DNA from: a virus
Strand: one strand, 5' to 3'
DNA length: 37,365 bases
Virus record (IMG/VR): IMGVR_UViG_3300050821_006885
Location: 1 to 37,365 of that record
Position numbers and translations under genes: made by a program. Below are positions 8,104 through 15,736 of the stretch, one piece after another. The notes beneath the pieces were generated by a model. The model was not told the DNA's origin and did no database searches. It saw nothing but the letters and a program-made list of their open reading frames with translations. Position 1 is the first letter of the stretch; each line of letters starts with the position of its first letter.

Positions 8104-9724
8104 AGTTTACTTCAAGAAATCGTCTATATCCTTCGTCTCGTATCCCTTGCAAATATGAATCTCTGTCAAAGCTCCGTGGCGGTGGCGGTTCGGCCGCGCC
8201 GCCATTGCCAGCCGCGCCCGCGGCGCCGCCTGATTTTCCTTGCGTGCCTACCGGCGTCAAATCGAGGCCATGTTCCTCAGCCAAATCTTCCTCATATTCG
8301 AGCGTTTCAAAAACGTCCTCGATATCTTCGCCGCGCCGGGCCAAAACTCCGGTGCGCGTTTCTAACTTGTTGTTGATCAGCAACAAATCGCTTTGCCCAT
8401 CTTTGAGCGGGTCAACGTAATGGAAGCCGCGCGGATTCCATTTGATGGCATTCTCGACCATCGGAATATCTTCGAAACCGTAGCTATCAACGTCGATTTT
8501 CCCGCTCAAGGTTGCCATCTCTAACCAGGCCGAAAATATGCGCCAACGGGCCACCGAAATGAACCATTGTTGAATCTCGCGATACACCTCAACATCGTCC
8601 TTTTGACCATGACGCAAACTCGAGTAATTCACCCCCTCGAGGTCACTAGCCAAAGCGTTATAGCCAACGTCAAAGGCGCAACTAATTCCGCGCAAGAAAG
8701 CTTTCCGGAACGTGGCAAACTCGCTTTTCGGTTGGCCCGGATCAAAGGGCACAAACTTTTGGCCGGGATCCAAGAGCTCGATCACGCCGGCGGCAACTTC
8801 GCTGACCAGGTTGCCTTTCGGATCTTCGGTTGCCCCCGTATAAGCCACCGAATCCATCGAGCGCTCAATCATGCCCATCTTGCTAGAACAAACTCGAGCC
8901 GTGACGACCTCGGCCGCCTCGTACTCGCCGAATTGGCGCAAGTTATTAATCGCGGCCACCGGCCATGGCACGCATCGGCTTTGGGGCGATCGCTCGAAAA
9001 TTCCTAAATGAATGATATCGGCCGCATCGATCCGGATCCGCTTGCCTCTTGCGCCGTTCACGCTTGGATAAGAAATGCCGGCGCCCTTTTCCGTAATCCA
9101 ATAGGCCACCGGCCGGTCCCACTGGTTAAATTCGATCCCCATTCGGACCACGTTGCCGTTGTTGAGTTTTTCCTGGTAATCGATATCGATCCAATCGGCC
9201 TCGATAAATTGCACCGCAAAATGCCAAGGGTTATCGGGAAACCCGCGCACCAGGCGAATAAAGATTTCGCCATCCACCACACAACGGCGCAATGCAAAAA
9301 TGTCGCCCATCCGGCAACTGAATTTGCCGGTGACATCGTAATTGCCGATTTCACCGAATTCCTCCCATTGATCCTGAATCGCGTCGTTAAGTTCTTCGTG
9401 CGGCCGATCGCGCCGGCGTTCGTGCCGACATTTGCACTCGATCCGGATCCCGCGATATCCAAACACATAAACTTTGAGCAATGTCAGAAAGCGCCGCATG
9501 TAGGGATTCTCGCGCTCGAGCGATCGGCACTTATTCCGCAATCGTACCCCGCCGGCCTTGATCGATTCGTCGGCGGTCTGACTAGTGAAAATCCAATCGG
9601 CCGTAAGGTGCGACGGGTCGGCTTGCTCATAGTGCCGTTGCGGGCCAATGACAATCGGCCGCGGCCGCCTGGTCGGCTTAATCGGCCGATTGTAGGGATC
9701 GTAAAGCGTAGGTGCCGCGGTCAT
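7979..9724 (-). CDS. Portal protein, lambda gpB-like, with altered C-terminus
   Basis: A 581-residue frame. Residues 1-540 match lambda-type portals: RKCRSLERENPYMRR-like N-terminal helix (here RNKCRSLERENPYMRRFLTL), a strand-rich wing with GDIFALRRCVVDGEIFIRLV, the FERSPQSRCVPWP segment before the clip, and the YSSLRHGQKDD region before the crown helix. The dodecameric ring is the DNA gate and docks the terminase. The start overlaps the connector gene (ATGA). From about residue 538 the frame runs antisense through the 3' end of the HNH gene for some 44 codons, so this tail is probably a replacement for the original one (see the detached fragment at 7290-7361). A Gly/Pro-rich stretch (about residues 490-515) precedes it. 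Confidence 0.92.
   Translation of the reverse strand: MTAAPTLYDPYNRPIKPTRRPRPIVIGPQRHYEQADPSHLTADWIFTSQTADESIKAGGVRLRNKCRSLERENPYMRRFLTLLKVYVFGYRGIRIECKCRHERRRDRPHEELNDAIQDQWEEFGEIGNYDVTGKFSCRMGDIFALRRCVVDGEIFIRLVRGFPDNPWHFAVQFIEADWIDIDYQEKLNNGNVVRMGIEFNQWDRPVAYWITEKGAGISYPSVNGARGKRIRIDAADIIHLGIFERSPQSRCVPWPVAAINNLRQFGEYEAAEVVTARVCSSKMGMIERSMDSVAYTGATEDPKGNLVSEVAAGVIELLDPGQKFVPFDPGQPKSEFATFRKAFLRGISCAFDVGYNALASDLEGVNYSSLRHGQKDDVEVYREIQQWFISVARWRIFSAWLEMATLSGKIDVDSYGFEDIPMVENAIKWNPRGFHYVDPLKDGQSDLLLINNKLETRTGVLARRGEDIEDVFETLEYEEDLAEEHGLDLTPVGTQGKSGGAAGAAGNGGAAEPPPPRSFDRDSYLQGIRDEGYRRFLEVNSRLLQPDPTARLSKDSRPPKAAVNSSNGNKVFVGADRSNRT
8594..8611. repeat. 18-bp direct repeat, copy 2 (inside portal gene)
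   Basis: Same 18 bases as 7365-7382. Here they encode HGQKDD of the portal in the minus-strand frame, in a conserved part of the protein. Confidence 0.8.
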
Positions 9725-10263
9725 ATTTTCCTAAATTGCGTAAAAACCAGTTTTTTGCTTCGGCCTGGCCCGCCGCCCTCTTCGCCGGCAAGTTCGTCCT
9801 GCAAGCGCCGAATCGCGCGATCAAGTTTATCCAGATCGGCCATCGTGTAGGAATGCCCTTGGAAAGTGCTTTGGTGAATCGGCGAGCTCATCACCTCGCG
9901 CCTGGCCTTGAGCGCTTCGTCAAGGGTCTGACGCAAGATCGAACGCGGCTCGATCGGCTTGTCAGTGTGCGGGTTGGGCAAAACTTCGACCTTGCCAAAT
10001 TCCGCGGTAATTATCTCGGCGGCCTTAGTGCAAACGATCCAATAAAGCCATTGACCAGGCGGCACCGCCTTTTCGGTTTCCGCCGGCGGGAAAACGAAAA
10101 CCCATTGTTCATCGGCCTCGCCGCGCTCGCCCTCGACATGTATTCGCACCGTCCCAAGTGCAAAAAACAATTCGGCCGAATAGCTATCCACTTCGCGATA
10201 AACCGGCGTATCCCAAGTTAAGGCCCAAGAATCGCCGGCAACTAGGCTTTCGGGAATCGCCAT
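9721..10263 (-). CDS. Probable head-tail connector / gpW-position protein
   Basis: A 180-residue protein between the large terminase and portal genes, the place lambda uses for gpW. The N-terminal half (MAIPESLVAGDSWALTWDTP) is beta-rich and resembles small phage structural domains. The C-terminal half has the helix-loop-helix TMADLDKLDRAIRRLQDELA, a pattern seen in gpW-like and similar connectors that number 'I' and 'L' along a short helix. It may therefore be a fusion of an unknown N-terminal domain with a gpW-like helical unit. Its stop overlaps the portal start (ATGA). The role is inferred. Confidence 0.6.
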   Translation of the reverse strand: MAIPESLVAGDSWALTWDTPVYREVDSYSAELFFALGTVRIHVEGERGEADEQWVFVFPPAETEKAVPPGQWLYWIVCTKAAEIITAEFGKVEVLPNPHTDKPIEPRSILRQTLDEALKARREVMSSPIHQSTFQGHSYTMADLDKLDRAIRRLQDELAGEEGGGPGRSKKLVFTQFRKI

Positions 10264-10281
10264 TTGTCGCTAGAATATCCC

Positions 10282-10482
10282 ATGGCCTCAAAACATGCCA
10301 GAAAGGCTACCGATGACCTCCCGCTAATTGTGGCTCATCTACTCGGCGGCACGAGCGGTTTAAATTTGTCTCAATCGATGAGCAATGAAGAAGTTTTCAT
10401 GATGGTCAGTCAGGCGGTTCGGATCGCGCGCGAAATTGAACGGCAAACCCAAGAGCTTAAAACCGCCCTCGCACGTTCCTAA
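10282..10482 (+). CDS. Small plus-strand protein between connector and terminase, unknown
   Basis: A 66-residue protein starting MASKHARKATDDLP on the strand opposite to all neighbours; a TTG at 10264 is an alternative start. It is mostly helical, with EEVFMMVSQAVRIAREIERQ in its second half, and has no family I recognise. Its last codons lie inside one copy of a 23-bp repeat whose second copy forms the end of the large terminase gene. Being alone, reversed and bounded by repeats, it looks like an inserted 'moron' type gene. No ribosome-binding site stands out. Confidence 0.5.
   Translation: MASKHARKATDDLPLIVAHLLGGTSGLNLSQSMSNEEVFMMVSQAVRIAREIERQTQELKTALARS
10457..10479. repeat. 23-bp direct repeat, copy 1
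   Basis: The 23 bases starting TTAAAACCGCC and ending GCACGTTCC occur here and, unchanged, at 10528-10550. This copy encodes the C-terminal LKTALAR of the small plus-strand gene. Confidence 0.9.
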
Positions 10483-10491
10483 AGGGTATTA

Positions 10492-10523
10492 CATAATTAT
10501 GCCATAATTATGCCATAATTATC
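10492..10523. repeat. Three tandem 11-bp repeats of a palindromic decamer
   Basis: CATAATTATG, a perfect palindrome, at 10492-10501 and 10503-10512, then CATAATTATC at 10514-10523, each spaced by 11 bases, about one helical turn. The array lies between the two copies of the 23-bp repeat and between convergent 3' ends. Same-face spacing suggests a protein-binding array; it is not a normal hairpin-plus-T-run terminator. Confidence 0.85.
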
Positions 10524-10527
10524 GGCA

Positions 10528-10550
10528 TTAAAACCGCCCTCGCACGTTCC
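10528..10550. repeat. 23-bp direct repeat, copy 2 (end of terminase large gene)
   Basis: Identical to 10457-10479, offset by 71 bases. On the minus strand it contains the last codons (NVRGRF) and stop of the large terminase gene. Confidence 0.9.
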
Positions 10551-12480
10551 ACATAGAACGTGGCCGTTGCAGCCGCGCCGTAACCGCCGGCGGCGCTGAC
10601 GGTGGCGGCGAGCTCGGCGGCAGCGGCGTCGACGGCCCCGATTCGGGCGGCGGCTCATCGTTCTCAAAGAGCTTGGCTAGCGCGCGCCAATTCGGTCGCA
10701 ACCGTTCCATGGCCGCAAAACCATAAACCCAAGTGTCAAGCACCTCGTTGCGTTTGCCGGCCGGCAACTCAAAGCGTTTGATCGGTTGGCCTAAATGGCG
10801 CCTAGTCACAATCCGTTCACTGGTGAGTTGCTCGAAATAATTTAAATCGTACTCGAGCGGGAAATGCATATAACCCGCGCCAGGTTGGAAAATGTTGAGC
10901 CGGCTATAGATCGTCGCCTTGGCCACGTCGACGTTGAGATTTAAAAGCCGCGGGGTTGTCTTGCTTCCGTTAATCCAAGGAATGCTCATCGAGCCGTAAC
11001 CTTTGACTGCGTAGACCGCCCGCGCGCCGCATTCTTTAACGAACCGGTAAACGCTCCGCGGCCGATCGCCCGAATCAAAGCAGGCGCACGCACAATGGAG
11101 CGTTAAACCGCCCGGGTGTTTCCAGCTCTCGAGCAACCAGGCGTTAACCTGGTCCCGAAAGTCGCGATTCTCGAAATCGCCGGGAAACACGCGATAATCT
11201 AAACTCCAACTTTCTTCGCCGAGGCCCCAACCAATTACTTGGGCCTCGATCCGATCAGGCTGTTTATCCGCACCAACCGTAATAAGCCAAACTCCTTGGG
11301 GTAAAACTCGATCTTCATTCGGGCAATCGAGTTCCCAGAATTTTTCGCGCCGGGCAAAGAGAATCTCGGGCGCCGTCGCTTTCTCGGCCGGCTCGATCGC
11401 CGACTCGGCCCAAACGTGCGTGATAATCGTTTTGTAAACCTGCCAACCCTTGGCTTTTTTCTCCAAGAATTCTTGGGTCCATTGGTGCAACCGGTTCAAA
11501 TAGCCGCGCTTGCATTTTAGCAGCGTGATAAACGCATTCGCCCAATAGCCGCGTTTCCGTTTAATGTGCGGCCTGGTCGCAATCCAACGGCCGGCGCGCA
11601 CCATCGCTTGGCGATCCTCATCCGTGAGCCGGGCTTCACAAGCCGAGTTCGGGCACTCAAGGTGCGCGGTTTCCGTAAGATGTTCGCCACCGGGCCCTTT
11701 GTCCCAAACGATATGCGGCCACATAATCACAAACTCGTGGCGGCATTTCGGACAGCGCACGAACCATTTGCGGCAATCTGTTTCGGCAAGCTCGAGCTCG
11801 ATCCGCGCATCGGGCTCGGTCGGGGTCGAGGTCTTGACGCTGAAGCCGTTGGGAAAGGTTTCGGTTCGGCTTTCGGTTAAACTGATCGGGTCGCCTTCGT
11901 TGCCGGCGCTTGGCTCATACTTGTTGACCTCATCAAAAAGCGCAATCTCGCAAGCGAACATCGCCAGGCCGGTCGGGCTCGCCGCGGTCCCGGTCACCAA
12001 AAACCCGCCCGGGAATTGTTTTAAGCTTATCGTGTTGGTGCCCTCGCCCAAATGTTTCGAGCTGCGACCGGTCTTGCCTCTGGGGGTTTCTTGAATAAGC
12101 ACATCACGGATTTCTTTCGTGTTGCGAATCATCGGGTTGAGTTTGGTTTTGGCCCAAGCTTTGGCCATTTCCCCAGTCGGTTGCACCATGATAATTCCGC
12201 ACGGATGGCACTCGATCGCCCAACCGATAATATTGTTTAAAACCTCGGTCTTGCCCAAAACCTGGCTCGCCATCATTAAGACCAGGCTCGACACGTTGGG
12301 ATCGTGCGGCGCGTCCATGATTTCCACTTGGAACGGGAACGGTTCCCAAGGGCCAGGTTTACCGGTTAAACCGCGCGGCAAAACGCGCCGGGCTCGCGCC
12401 CATTCATTAATGGTCATCGCCCGCCAGGCGAATAGATCAAAGGCTTCCGCGATTTGGGTAAACCATGGAAAGCGCCGCAT
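10528..12480 (-). CDS. Terminase large subunit, lambda gpA-like
   Basis: A 650-residue packaging ATPase/nuclease. The ATPase half has the adapted Walker A MASQVLGKTE (about residues 70-79) after a Q-motif-like FPFQVEIMDA, and Walker B ALFDEVNKY with Asp183-Glu184. A zinc-binding insert follows, with CPKC and CPNSAC pairs (near residues 245 and 285), usual in gpA-type terminases. The nuclease half begins around residue 380, with acidic residues in TVGADKQPDR, DSGDRPRSVYRF and a late helix around LDTWVYGFAAMERL. The proline-rich tail (about 615-640) probably contacts the portal. It cuts concatemers and pumps DNA into the prohead. It follows the small subunit by 8 bases. Confidence 0.95.
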   Translation of the reverse strand: MRRFPWFTQIAEAFDLFAWRAMTINEWARARRVLPRGLTGKPGPWEPFPFQVEIMDAPHDPNVSSLVLMMASQVLGKTEVLNNIIGWAIECHPCGIIMVQPTGEMAKAWAKTKLNPMIRNTKEIRDVLIQETPRGKTGRSSKHLGEGTNTISLKQFPGGFLVTGTAASPTGLAMFACEIALFDEVNKYEPSAGNEGDPISLTESRTETFPNGFSVKTSTPTEPDARIELELAETDCRKWFVRCPKCRHEFVIMWPHIVWDKGPGGEHLTETAHLECPNSACEARLTDEDRQAMVRAGRWIATRPHIKRKRGYWANAFITLLKCKRGYLNRLHQWTQEFLEKKAKGWQVYKTIITHVWAESAIEPAEKATAPEILFARREKFWELDCPNEDRVLPQGVWLITVGADKQPDRIEAQVIGWGLGEESWSLDYRVFPGDFENRDFRDQVNAWLLESWKHPGGLTLHCACACFDSGDRPRSVYRFVKECGARAVYAVKGYGSMSIPWINGSKTTPRLLNLNVDVAKATIYSRLNIFQPGAGYMHFPLEYDLNYFEQLTSERIVTRRHLGQPIKRFELPAGKRNEVLDTWVYGFAAMERLRPNWRALAKLFENDEPPPESGPSTPLPPSSPPPSAPPAVTARLQRPRSMWNVRGRF

Positions 12481-12488
12481 GCGCCGCG

Positions 12489-12932
12489 CTATTTTTTTTT
12501 AAGTCCGGCCAAGCGATTTAAGAGAATCTCTTTCTCTTTATCGCTTAAATCGAAAGACAGAATTTCCTCTTTAATCGCCGCAAAGACCGTCTCGTCATGC
12601 CGTTTGATATCGGTGATCGGAATGAGCTCGCCCCGACTCCGCGCGTTTTCCATTTTCAAGGCCTCCGCACGCGCCTTGGTATACTCGTAATGTTGCGCTG
12701 CCTCATCCGGAAAAAGCGCCCGGGTAATGTGCGAAGTTAAAAGCGGGCTTTCGGCGCCAGGCCCATTTTTCACCCAACCGCTCGCCATCAACTTTTTTAA
12801 AAGCGTTTCTCGGCTGGTATTAAATTCGCGGGCCGCAAATTCCAAATTCCAACGAATCGTTTGCCCTTCGAGCCGTTTATCCGGCCGAGCCATTCGGCGC
12901 TTTGGCTTTGGCTTGTTGCCGGGACTAGGCAT
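12489..12932 (-). CDS. Terminase small subunit-like protein (Nu1 position)
   Basis: A 147-residue basic protein immediately upstream of the large terminase. It carries a helix-turn-helix-like segment FAAREFNTSRETLLKKLMAS (residues 32-51), then a long helix with KARAEALKMENARSRGELIP. The last is a frequent pattern in Nu1-type small subunits, where it precedes the oligomerisation region. It would recognise the packaging site. The stop-to-start gap to the large subunit is 8 bases. A TTG/ATG choice is not an issue: ATG at 12932 gives the complete protein. Confidence 0.85.
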   Translation of the reverse strand: MPSPGNKPKPKRRMARPDKRLEGQTIRWNLEFAAREFNTSRETLLKKLMASGWVKNGPGAESPLLTSHITRALFPDEAAQHYEYTKARAEALKMENARSRGELIPITDIKRHDETVFAAIKEEILSFDLSDKEKEILLNRLAGLKKK

Positions 12933-12942
12933 TGCTAATTAA

Positions 12943-13076
12943 AACACAAAATTATTCTGGGGTCGTCTCCGCCCGCACCCGAAAAATCGGCGGAAGAACC
13001 TAACGCGCGAAAATCTTGTCGCGAATTTTCTTTTTTCTGCTTCATTCAATCGGGTCGGGTTGCTGCGTTTGTTCGC
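12943..13076. other. Noncoding gap upstream of terminase genes; possible packaging site
   Basis: 134 bp without a gene. In lambda-type phages the packaging initiation (cos) site lies just upstream of the small terminase gene, so this gap is the natural candidate. It has a small dyad GAAAAT/ATTTTC near 13015-13035 and repeated CGCGAA. I see no proven end site and no clear promoter. Confidence 0.3.
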
Positions 13077-13223
13077 TCATAATTCTTCAAGTGCCGCGTC
13101 AACCCATTGTCGAAAGGCCTGGTCGCGCACCGATTCGTTACCTTCGGCGTGCGCTTCCCAACCAGCATTGAAAGCGTCCTCGAAAAGTTTAAGCAGATCG
13201 CCGAGTTTAACCTTATCGCTCAT
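13077..13223 (-). CDS. Small acidic protein, unknown
   Basis: A 48-residue protein starting MSDKVKLGDLLKLFEDAFNA, amphipathic and helical, with a Trp/Glu-rich end. Its ATG overlaps the last codons of the gene before it. Helical proteins of this size with 'FEDAFNAGWEAH' are common in phage early regions and have no known function. Confidence 0.5.
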   Translation of the reverse strand: MSDKVKLGDLLKLFEDAFNAGWEAHAEGNESVRDQAFRQWVDAALEEL

Positions 13224-13368
13224 CTGTTCTAATTTTGAAACGCCTGGCCCATCGTTGTTCGTCAGTTTCATTCGGAACAAATGGAATCGGGTGATCTAAT
13301 TCCCACGCATCCAAAAATAACTGAATCAATTTCAGATCCCCGTTGGCTATTGCTTCTTTTGCGTTCAT
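13213..13368 (-). CDS. Small protein, unknown
   Basis: A 51-residue protein starting MNAKEAIANGDLKLIQLFLD, coupled to the preceding gene by ATGA and overlapping the next gene by 11 bases. Starting at the internal ATG rather than upstream keeps the compact overlap seen throughout the operon. Function unknown. Confidence 0.5.
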   Translation of the reverse strand: MNAKEAIANGDLKLIQLFLDAWELDHPIPFVPNETDEQRWARRFKIRTDER

Positions 13369-13664
13369 TGGATGCCTCTGCGTCTTTCCCGTCGTCGCTG
13401 GCAAATATGTTCGCGATGCTCTTGGTAGTAAGTGCGCCACCGTGCGCAATAAACTTCGCGTTCCATTTCAGACAGGCCGACGCCGGTCGGCGGGAAGAGA
13501 GTCGGGCTCGCCAGGTTCACCCATTCCTTGGCCCAACAGGCGGCCACTCGCGCGACCGTGCCCTGCACTCTGGGATCGTAAGAGCCGATAAAGGATTGCA
13601 CGGTTTGAGCAAACCGTTGCTCGGCCGAGCTGACATCCAGAAAATGGGTTGATCGCGGCGCCAT
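13365..13664 (-). CDS. Small protein, unknown
   Basis: A 99-residue protein starting MAPRSTHFLDVSSAEQRFAQ. A TTG at 13691 would add nine residues. It is helical with a very basic C-terminus (ICQRRRERRRGIQ). The 3' end overlaps the following gene by ATGA. No family recognised; it lies in the operon leading to the terminase. Confidence 0.5.
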   Translation of the reverse strand: MAPRSTHFLDVSSAEQRFAQTVQSFIGSYDPRVQGTVARVAACWAKEWVNLASPTLFPPTGVGLSEMEREVYCARWRTYYQEHREHICQRRRERRRGIQ

Positions 13665-13691
13665 TGGATTGATTCTCGGAAACGCTAACAA

Positions 13692-13834
13692 ACTGCATTA
13701 CAGGCGGCAAATCCCAAAATCGAGAAAAACAAAACGCTCTAAAATCGTTTATAGGCGCGTTTGATTGGTAGGCTGGTACATTGTAAGGGGTAAAAGGCGA
13801 TCGCCTAGCAGGCGCCAAGCTCGCGCGGCGGCGG
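13692..13834. promoter_or_regulatory. Noncoding gap with 12-bp palindrome, possible operator/promoter
   Basis: 143 bp between two minus-strand genes. It holds the perfect palindrome AGGCGATCGCCT at 13795-13806. On the minus strand the A/T-rich segments TACAAT and TATAAA lie downstream of it and could be -10 elements, but no convincing -35 is present. It may drive the small genes and terminase. No gene seen here. Confidence 0.3.
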
Positions 13835-14020
13835 TCATTTTGGGTGATGGGTCCAGGCCTGAAAGACCTCAAAAATTTGTTGCATCATGGCAATTTCCTT
13901 TTCGGCCTCACGTTTATCGATGATCGCCCGGGCAACCATCTTCGGATATTCCCGCCGGCGGCGGGCGACTTCGCGGCGCAAGCATTCGGCGAGCTCCGCG
14001 GTTGAATATTGATCAGCCAT
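13835..14020 (-). CDS. Small helical protein, unknown
   Basis: A 61-residue protein starting MADQYSTAELAECLRREVAR. It is nearly all helix, with a charged central stretch and a hydrophobic end (MMQQIFEVFQAW), suggesting a coiled coil or dimer. The start lies 6 bases after the stop of its upstream neighbour. Function unknown. Confidence 0.55.
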   Translation of the reverse strand: MADQYSTAELAECLRREVARRRREYPKMVARAIIDKREAEKEIAMMQQIFEVFQAWTHHPK

Positions 14021-14026
14021 ACAATT

Positions 14027-14425
14027 TCATTTCGAATCGTTCACCAATAAATTCATGCCCAGGCGTTCGCACTCGGCGGCAATTTCATCGACGAGTTTTT
14101 GCAAATAAAAGTGGCCGCAACCAAGATGGCCCTCAAATGGGAAACCGATCAATCCACGGGCCATGATCTTTTGCGCATCGGTCCCGTACAATTTAACGAA
14201 ATAAAAAGCGGTTTGGCCATCGACTACAGCCGGGCCGCTCAAGACCGCGGCCAGGCCCTCGGCCTTGAGCACGGCAATTCGGTCGGCGTATTGATCCCAA
14301 ACCCCGAAACATTTGAGCCAATAAGGCACTTCTCGGCCTTGAATCTCGAAACAAGGCACCCCATCACAAACAGGATAAAAAACGGTTTTGACCAGGTCGG
14401 CCGCGTACTTTGCCGGATCGCTCAT
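14027..14425 (-). CDS. Hypothetical early protein
   Basis: A 132-residue protein starting MSDPAKYAADLVKTVFYPVC, with start overlapping the upstream stop (ATGA). It has alternating strands and helices and a Cys/His-containing segment (GHLGCGHFYLQKL), but no recognised family. Position suggests an early accessory role. Confidence 0.6.
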   Translation of the reverse strand: MSDPAKYAADLVKTVFYPVCDGVPCFEIQGREVPYWLKCFGVWDQYADRIAVLKAEGLAAVLSGPAVVDGQTAFYFVKLYGTDAQKIMARGLIGFPFEGHLGCGHFYLQKLVDEIAAECERLGMNLLVNDSK

Positions 14426-14892
14426 GTTTTGTCGGGAAGGAGATAAGATTCAAACCGCCGGCCTTTGAAATGATCGTAAACCGTGACGCCGGCAATGTCT
14501 TGGGCGTAAGGCAAAAAAACCTCTTGGATATCGACCAGGCCGGCCGCGATCATCGCCAGTTGCGCGTCAAGCCAATGGAGAATAATGCGCCAAGCGACTC
14601 GATAAGCTTGGGCTCGCGAAGTGCGCAATGCTCGCGGAATGCTGGTTGAACGCGATAAAACGGCATAAACCCCGTCGACGTTGGCCGGCAATCGAAAGGT
14701 CAAAACTCCAAACTCGGTTTTTATCCGGAACGAAATCGCGACCAGTTTACCAGGTTCGCCAGGTTGGTTCGGTGCCCCATATTCGGATAAGATGGCGATC
14801 GCGCCCGCGCGCGCTAGGAGCGTCATGATTTCGGACACAGTTTTTTCCGCTGAAATGCTGGTTGAATAAAAAGCGATTGATTCCCGGTTCAT
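14422..14892 (-). CDS. Hypothetical early protein
   Basis: A 156-residue protein starting MNRESIAFYSTSISAEKTVS; I chose this ATG because it overlaps the stop of the Lar-like gene (ATGA), four codons after a possible TTG. The N-terminal part (EKTVSEIMTLLARAGA followed by a strand) resembles a small ferredoxin-like fold with a conserved 'ISAEKTVSEI' start seen in phage and bacterial hypothetical proteins. The rest is helical. Function unknown. Confidence 0.65.
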   Translation of the reverse strand: MNRESIAFYSTSISAEKTVSEIMTLLARAGAIAILSEYGAPNQPGEPGKLVAISFRIKTEFGVLTFRLPANVDGVYAVLSRSTSIPRALRTSRAQAYRVAWRIILHWLDAQLAMIAAGLVDIQEVFLPYAQDIAGVTVYDHFKGRRFESYLLPDKT

Positions 14893-15086
14893 ATTCGTTT
14901 CCAAGAGTTGTAAGCAATCGTTGCTTCCTCGACCGTCGTCGCACTAGGACCATGGGCGCCGCACTCGCATTCACCAAAAAACGTGCGGTAAGGCTCACCC
15001 CATTGATCGGTTCGATCTTCAAAGGCGATTCGGCGATCGAATTCCGGGTTCTGGCACCATGGGCAATCGATCAAATGGGTGTTCAT
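14889..15086 (-). CDS. Zinc-ribbon protein, Lar (restriction alleviation)-like
   Basis: A 65-residue protein with two cysteine pairs, CPWC (residues 8-11) and CECG (about 40-43), and the ending PSATTVEEATIAYNSW. This matches small Lar-type zinc proteins (CPxC...CxCG-GP...A...WN) common in prophages. Lar of the Rac prophage modulates type I restriction; whether this one does so is unknown. It is coupled at both ends by ATGA to the vWA gene and the next hypothetical gene. Confidence 0.65.
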   Translation of the reverse strand: MNTHLIDCPWCQNPEFDRRIAFEDRTDQWGEPYRTFFGECECGAHGPSATTVEEATIAYNSWKRI

Positions 15087-15736
15087 CGCTTTTTGCTCGG
15101 TTTTTGGTGCTTGGACAGGGTGATTGAGTAGCTATCCTGCAATGCAAGAGCTTGCAATGAGCCGGAACGCGAAAACTCGCTAAAGGCCTCGTTGACCACC
15201 GAAAAGGCGGCCGCGGTGCCCTCTGTGGTCGCCTTGGTTGAGACGCAATACTTGGGCAGTATTCCGAGACCCTGCCCGGTCTTTTGAGCGTTCTGGTTGG
15301 CTCCTAGGAGCATAAAAAGCCATCCGTGCGCCTTGCTCATGTGTTCAATCAGCGTTTTTAAGCGTTCGAGGGTGTATTCGGTCGATGAATTCTCGAAGCC
15401 ATCGGTCAGAATACAGACCAACACCTTTGGATCGGCATTGCCGCTTTTTTTGAGTGAATCGGCCAGATCGGTGATGGTTCGGCCGATGGCATCCCAGAGC
15501 GCAGTCATTCCGCGCGGCCGATAGGTGGCCTTTGAAAGGTAAGGCGCCTCGGCGAATGGTTGGGCGACATAGACCGACTCATAACGGTGATCGAATTGGG
15601 TTTGGGAGATTGCCGCCTTTGGGTTGGCTACTTTCTGATGGGCCAGAAAGCCGTTGAAGCCGGCGATCGTTTCGCCGGCCAGGATATCCATCGATTCGGA
15701 TCGATCGAGTAAAATGGCAAAATGCGGTGTGTTCAT
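15083..15736 (-). CDS. von Willebrand factor A domain protein
   Basis: A 217-residue protein that is almost wholly one vWA domain. The metal site (MIDAS) is complete: DRSES (Asp11, Ser13, Ser15), Thr78 in GMTALWD, and Asp112 in LTDGFEN. The first strand is HFAILLD. There is no signal peptide or membrane anchor, so it acts in the cytoplasm. vWA domains bind partners through Mg2+ and are found in phages only sporadically. The gene overlaps its neighbours by ATGA. It may act with the 100-residue protein encoded just before it, but there is no direct evidence. Confidence 0.85.
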   Translation of the reverse strand: MNTPHFAILLDRSESMDILAGETIAGFNGFLAHQKVANPKAAISQTQFDHRYESVYVAQPFAEAPYLSKATYRPRGMTALWDAIGRTITDLADSLKKSGNADPKVLVCILTDGFENSSTEYTLERLKTLIEHMSKAHGWLFMLLGANQNAQKTGQGLGILPKYCVSTKATTEGTAAAFSVVNEAFSEFSRSGSLQALALQDSYSITLSKHQKPSKKR

